Shown here: positions 59,236 to 64,000 of the stretch, in pieces
Numbering within the stretch: position 1 is the first letter of the stretch
Layout of the letters: each line of letters begins with the position of its first letter
Source of the DNA: Ilex aquifolium
Taxonomy: Eukaryota; Streptophyta; Magnoliopsida; Aquifoliales; Aquifoliaceae
Assembly: GCA_951799425.1 (NCBI GenBank)
Contig: OX637394.1
Span: forward strand, 8,443,501-8,507,500
Direction: 5' to 3'
DNA: 64,000 nucleotides
Program-made: the position numbers and the translations under genes
The notes under the pieces: generated by a model
What the model was told of the DNA's origin: nothing
Databases searched by the model: none
The model's input: only the letters and a program-made list of their open reading frames with translations

Positions 59236-59753
59236 AATGCAAATGTCTTCAATGTAACTCTAATTATAAAATGTTGAAAACTTTGGGGTCTTTGTTATTC
59301 TTTGTTTAGTGTTTACACGTCATGGTGTGGATGATGATGATAATTATTATTCTTAGTGAGACCAAATGATACTCAATCTTCAATGAACTCACTGTTAGCT
59401 TTTACTCATTAGGCTTGGTGAGAACAAAAGATATTCAATCTTCAATGAACTCACTGTTAGCTTTTACTCATTAGGCTTGGTGAGAACAAAAGATATTCAA
59501 TCTTCAATGAACTCACTGTTAGCTTCTACTCATTAGTCTTGAAATTTGTCTCTCATGAATATCTTAATCTTAACGTGGATAATTTACCTTTAACTAAATT
59601 GAGAAAAAAATTAGTCAAAATACGCATAAACTAGTTCGGACACCCCGACCGTTGAACTTAAAAAAAAAAATTAGTTGTGAGAGCTGTGATCATTGCTGGC
59701 AACTCAGACTTGCAAACATGTTTGCATTACTCTCAAGCTCCTAATAGTTTTAT
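59236..59753. other. 3' flank of the small plastid gene with a 62-bp triplication
   Basis: At 59356-59541 a 62-bp unit starting 'gtgaga(a/c)c' and containing 'attcaatcttcaatgaact' and 'cactgttagctt' is repeated three times. It may fall in or just after the 3' UTR. Nothing else seen. Confidence 0.75.
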
Positions 59754-60753
59754 CCAGTGTTTTACAACCCGGCCCAGCCCGATGGGTCAACTCGAGAACT
59801 TGGAGAACCTGAGCTAGAAACGGGCCGATTCTTATAAAAGATCGTTTCTGTACAAAAATTGGAGAAAGCCCATTGAACCGTCCGGTTCCTGAGTAAACCA
59901 TTTAAACCGGACGGTTCTAAAAAAACCGGCCGGATTAGTTTGAAAGGTATAAATACTAGTGTTTTTGGCTCTTTTGGGCATTTTTTGCCCTAAATTGATT
60001 TCTCAGCTACACCTCTCGCGAACGATTGAGGTCTAACGACCTCTCACTCCAGTCCAGTCCTCAGTCTCTCTCTCTTTTTTGCACTGCGTCGAAGTCGAGG
60101 TAGGAGGGATTCACTGGCCAGAGTTCCATCGCCGATTTCCATTTCCTAGGCATCCCTCAAGTGTGAAATAGCACACAGCATAGCAGGTACATCCTCTCCT
60201 CTCTCTCTGTAGTCTAAAGTATTTTGCGTTGTGGGTTTGTGAGAATGCTCCAGTTTAAGGATTTAATAGTTCACAGATAATGGCTGCATGCTCTAGATTG
60301 GTAGATCTATTATAATTGATAGATCCTCAATTATTCTGTGTGATGGATTTTCATTTTTAGTTTGCTGCAAAGTTTTGCTTTGAAATGTATGCCATACGTT
60401 GACATGGGTTCAATTCAATGTCAGTTTATGTGTGTTTCTCATATTTTTTCATAATTAAGAATGATTTGTAACCCCTCCACCACAAATAAATTAAATACTG
60501 AAAAGCTAAAAACAATAGAGAAGAAAGTGGATTCATGTTTGATGATTTTGGGGATTTTGTTTCATCTAATATACATTAAGCATGTTATTTTTACAATTAT
60601 TGTGAATTTTTAGCCTATTTATTATCATTAATAATTATTTTTAATTTTTTAATTATATTACCGGTTAAATCAGTGACCCAACGGTTGAACCAGTGACCCA
60701 TTAACCCGGTCCCTCTTCCGGGTTAATGTCCGAACCAAGTTTTAAAATTATGG
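59754..60753. mobile_element. Possible non-autonomous TE with weak TIRs
   Basis: The left end CCAGTGTTTTACAACCCGG and the right end read on the minus strand CCATAATTTTAAAACTTGG are partly alike (12 of 19). Both ends are rich in ccgg/ggttc text (aaaccggacggttct, cggtccctcttccgggtta). In the middle, about 60000-60240, is a GC-richer, CT-rich stretch that looks like a captured gene leader. The target duplication is unclear. Confidence 0.4.
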
Positions 60754-61719
60754 TTTTACCATTTCGAATCTTTTGGGAAGGAGGAGTTTGGACCTTTCAT
60801 ATTCCATGAGTTTGTGGGAAACTGTTTGGTCCTATATGAAATACAATCCTGGTTCCTGTCAAGAGGCATATGCTCAAGTTGAAGCAATCCCGAGTTTTTT
60901 TACGCCACCTATGGATGCTGCAAACAGAGCTCTAACGAGTGGGTTTAGTTATTTCGTGCACAATTTCTAACCCACATATGTAGACACTCTTAAGTTTCAC
61001 AGAGGCATCGATCATTGATTTGGGTTCCTATTACATTTTCCTGGTGTTTTTCTATGCCATAAGATTCGTCCAGTGGGGGGAGAGACCCCCCCCCCCAAAA
61101 AAAAAAAAACCACAACACTCCATGGAACCCACCCCCCACCCAAAAAAAAAAATCAAAAAGTCCTGGTCCAAAGCTTTCATCTACTCGTGGTTAATTGAGC
61201 TGAGCACATTATACCCAAATATCAAAACTGGTGCATACATAAAGACCAGCGGGGGAAGATTTTCATAGAACAATCCACTGAGAAAATATACCAAATGCAT
61301 GAATTAAACAGCAAAACAACCAACCAGGGTATAGACAGATCAAGAGACCTAAGCATATACTTGGCCACATCAGAAAATTGTCAATACCATACATGAAAAT
61401 TTCAGCCTCAACTAAAACATCAACTCTCAACATGGCAACAGTTGTACAATAGCGTTACATTATAAACTACCTCACCCTTTCATCATTTTTACATCCTTAA
61501 AAACTCGTATCATCATTATATCTCCTCTGCACAGGCATCAGGAATATCAAACATCCAAGCCTAGATTTTATGTATAAACTATAAACTACACAATGTACAG
61601 TGTACAAGCAACAACTTTATTTGCAATAAGCCCATACCTTTCTTAGACATAGGTAGACCAACAGCACTAGATGCCGGGACTCAAACTAGCCTCAGTTAGC
61701 TGTACAACTTCTTTCTTTC
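60754..61719. other. Spacer and probable Pumilio 3' UTR
   Basis: Holds C/A homopolymer tracts at about 61086-61109 and 61131-61151. From about 61440 to 61719 is probably the 3' UTR of the minus-strand Pumilio gene. A plus-strand frame at 60773-60970 has no recognisable domain. Confidence 0.45.
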
Positions 61720-62397
61720 CTACAGTGTCTGAGCAGGCTGTGGAGACTGAGCAGCAATTCTCCTTTCTGCACACAATAGAAATGACTGGTTGGAGAGCTA
61801 GTTATCTGTTGAAGATTAATGTTTCTTATTCACTAGTTACTTCTACAAATGGCGGATTTAAAACAGTGAAGGTATTTCGGAATTCTAAAATTCACCATTG
61901 AATCTTGGACGGCATTCCTACAACTACGAAAAAAAAAGAATAAGGTTTAAAAAAAGGTTGCAGTTCTTAAAACGTGAGTTATTTACTTAATTCTTAGTTG
62001 TTGACAAGTCAAATTCAAACTGCCACAAACGAAAACACATTTACCCTGCAAAAAAAAGCTTTTGTAGCAAGCGCTACTTCCTAAAGAAGCAATACGATAG
62101 TGAGGAAGGGCAGAACAAAACTTACACCAAAAATTTGCAATAGGATAAATTTTTCCTCTTGTGATTGCAAAAGATAAAAAATAATATCCGTATAGGTGAA
62201 ACACAAAGGAAGAAATAACTACCCCCAGCGGCAACAAGTTTTTCTACACGAGCAACGATATGCTTTCCATATGTGTATTTCTTCAGTGCATTCAGATGAA
62301 CCTTTATCCGGGAGAGGATCAGTTCACGTTGCTGATCATTACAAGTTTCCAATACTTTCTGTACAACATAATTTGCAAATTGATCTTTCATCATTGC
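61720..62397 (-). CDS. PUM: Pumilio-family RNA-binding protein, last two exons only
   Basis: Minus-strand exons 62397-62223 and 61766-61720, joined at GT-AG sites in phase 1. The first codes for [20 protein letters not shown] and [19 protein letters not shown]: the end of PUF repeat 7-8, with the NYVVQK RNA-contact helix motif, and the C-terminal cap. The last exon completes [15 protein letters not shown] and the stop, the usual ending of APUM1-3-type proteins. Pumilio proteins bind UGUA-containing 3' UTRs and repress or destabilise mRNAs. No further PUF exon can be found between 62398 and 64000, so the next intron exceeds 1.6 kb and the gene continues past the window edge. Confidence 0.92.
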
Positions 62398-64000
62398 CTG
62401 GATACAAAACAATAGATAACAATAAGAAAAGTAGAAATGAGTTTACATATATATCCAACAATGAGATAAGCAACCAAAGCACTGTCTACACAAGCAGCAT
62501 CAGCCAAATGGTTAGACACAAAACTTCTCCTACCCTAAACACTATAGACAACTCTATTTGGTTTTAATGATAACACTAATTTCAGATATTCCAATACATT
62601 TCATAAATAGACACCCAATCCAATGCTACACTTAACATACCTACATATACTAGTTTCCCAGTTTAATTGTTATCGCTCTAAAGGAATAAACATCAATCAG
62701 AAAGCACATAAGATGAGCCCCCACACCTATAAGAAAGCACAATTAATGTAGCCTACATAGGAACTAGGAAGTTCTACTTCTGACCGAACATTTGAAACTA
62801 CCTTGTCTACACCTCCGGTCGACACTAAACACCCAATGGTGGCACCTCTTAATAAAAAAAAACACACCCTTTCTTTCCTTCGGTATAGAATTTTCCATTT
62901 ATTATCTCACTCGTATACCCTTCTAGAAAATGGTGCAAATTGATTGTTTGCTGAAGTGTCGAGCACCAACAATACAGATTTTTATGGTATCCAGATTCCA
63001 GAATACCTATGATGTCATCACATTTTTCCTAAAAGTATTAGATGTCACAATAAGCCAGTAATCCAAATCCCCACCTTCTGGCCCTTAACAAAATATCTAC
63101 GAGCAATACGTATGCACATTAGCATAGCCAGGAGTTATATCCTGGGTTGGGCCATTTTAAACTACATGCTTTAATCAAAAAATTTCAATCAATAAAAATA
63201 ATATGATTCATTTATATTTACTTTTACGCCAGGAGTTCAATCGTGGGTTGGGCACTTTTAACTACATGCTTTAATCAAAATTTTCCAATCAAAAAAAATT
63301 AAATGATACATTTGTATTTACTTATATACAGGCCAATTGTAGGGAAAAAAAGACCAACCATAGGTCAATTGCAAGCAATTTCACGTTGAAGTTAAGAGTA
63401 CAAACCAACAAAAAGCCTTAATATGCAAATCAATGTCAATAACAGTAAGCCCTAACACAAGAAAAAGTACTAGACATGCAATTACAGATCAATCATATTT
63501 CGTATTATCAAAAAACACTAGTAGACCAAGAAAACAAGCTACACAAGGAAAAACAAATGGATACAAGGGTCAAATGTCGTCAAAAATGGGGAAAAAAGCC
63601 GTGCGTAGTGTTGTTAGTGACTCATTGAACCTTATATAAATGAAAGACACAACTAGTCAACAGTTCCCACAGATGCGCCTATCACGTTTTCTATCTAGAT
63701 TTCTCTCTAACTCCCTCAATACCCCCTTCATTTCGTTTGTATATGGAGTTTTTTCAAGTCTCAATATTTTGTGTTTTATTTAATGTCCCTGTGCTTTATG
63801 TACTTATAGAATGATCCTCTATTTTATTATACAAAAATCTTAATTTTTATACAACTACACGATCTCGTAATTTTTTAAAAACACAAAATGACCTCCGATG
63901 TTTCAAAAACTAATTTGAATGTGTTCAAAGCATATCCGTAACAAAGTTATAGTCATTTACATATGGATCCATTCGGAAGTCACACACACACACACACACA
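62398..64000 (-). other. Long Pumilio intron (or sequence beyond it), with direct repeats
   Basis: No PUF-coding exon is visible on the minus strand. At 63128-63330 two copies of a unit of about 100 bp ('gccaggagtt', 'gggttgggc', 'actacatgctttaatcaaaa') stand side by side. The window ends in (CA)n at 63982-64000. Confidence 0.6.

Noticed and set aside
60773-60970. 65-codon plus-strand frame
   Set aside because: No motif recognised, no neighbouring exons, and bounded by transposon-like and homopolymer sequence.
1-64000. tRNA and rRNA genes
   Set aside because: I found no full cloverleaf or rRNA core; two SINE-like tRNA heads (near 5270 and 51290) are too decayed to call as tRNA genes.

Overview
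The window is nuclear DNA from a flowering plant, most likely a eudicot. Genes have GT-AG introns and encode plant-specific products (TOC75, PTAC16, a LUX-type clock factor, a PLS-class PPR protein, an LTI65-type stress protein). The spaces between them are AT-rich and full of plant transposons. I cannot name the species. All exon joins below were read by eye: reading phase closes at every junction and the products have family-typical lengths, but no transcript supports them.

Layout. 1-3312: a non-autonomous Ty3/gypsy-type element, cut by the left window edge, with a broken gag and tandem repeats in place of pol. 3730-5059: an internally deleted copia-like element on the minus strand. 6382-7179: a solo LTR with a perfect 5-bp target duplication. 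7787-12004: a TIR element split by Helitron material, itself invaded by another TIR element. 13585-16383 (-): PTAC16. 17.7-20.1 kb: tandem repeats, a decayed Helitron and a TIR element. 20448-24112: a solo LTR that holds a second solo LTR of 2.9 kb. 25558-32358 (+): the TFIIA large subunit, 11 exons. 34.0-35.2 kb: a tandem array with a unit near 197 bp. 35957-37726 (-): an LTI65-like protein. 38.5-41.2 kb: LTR-like sequence and TIR elements. 41178-43058 (-): a PPR protein. 44488-50788 (+): TOC75. 54906-55907 (-): a LUX/PCL1-like GARP factor. 58549-59235 (+): a small predicted plastid membrane protein. 61720-62397 (-): the last two exons of a Pumilio gene that continues beyond the right edge.

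The genes form no operon-like unit. PTAC16, TOC75 and the small protein are all plastid proteins, but such proteins are common and nothing here links them. PPR and TOC75 are divergent and share a 1.4-kb upstream region that holds a TIR element.

I found no evidence of an undescribed biological system. The best leads are: the nested transposons, where a Helitron insertion can be proved by an intact relative 45 kb away in the same window; a Gly-to-Glu change in a normally invariant position of the LUX DNA-binding domain; two evening-element motifs upstream of that gene; a GC-richer patch of possible organellar origin inside a TIR element; and a satellite-like array related to sequence in a TOC75 intron.
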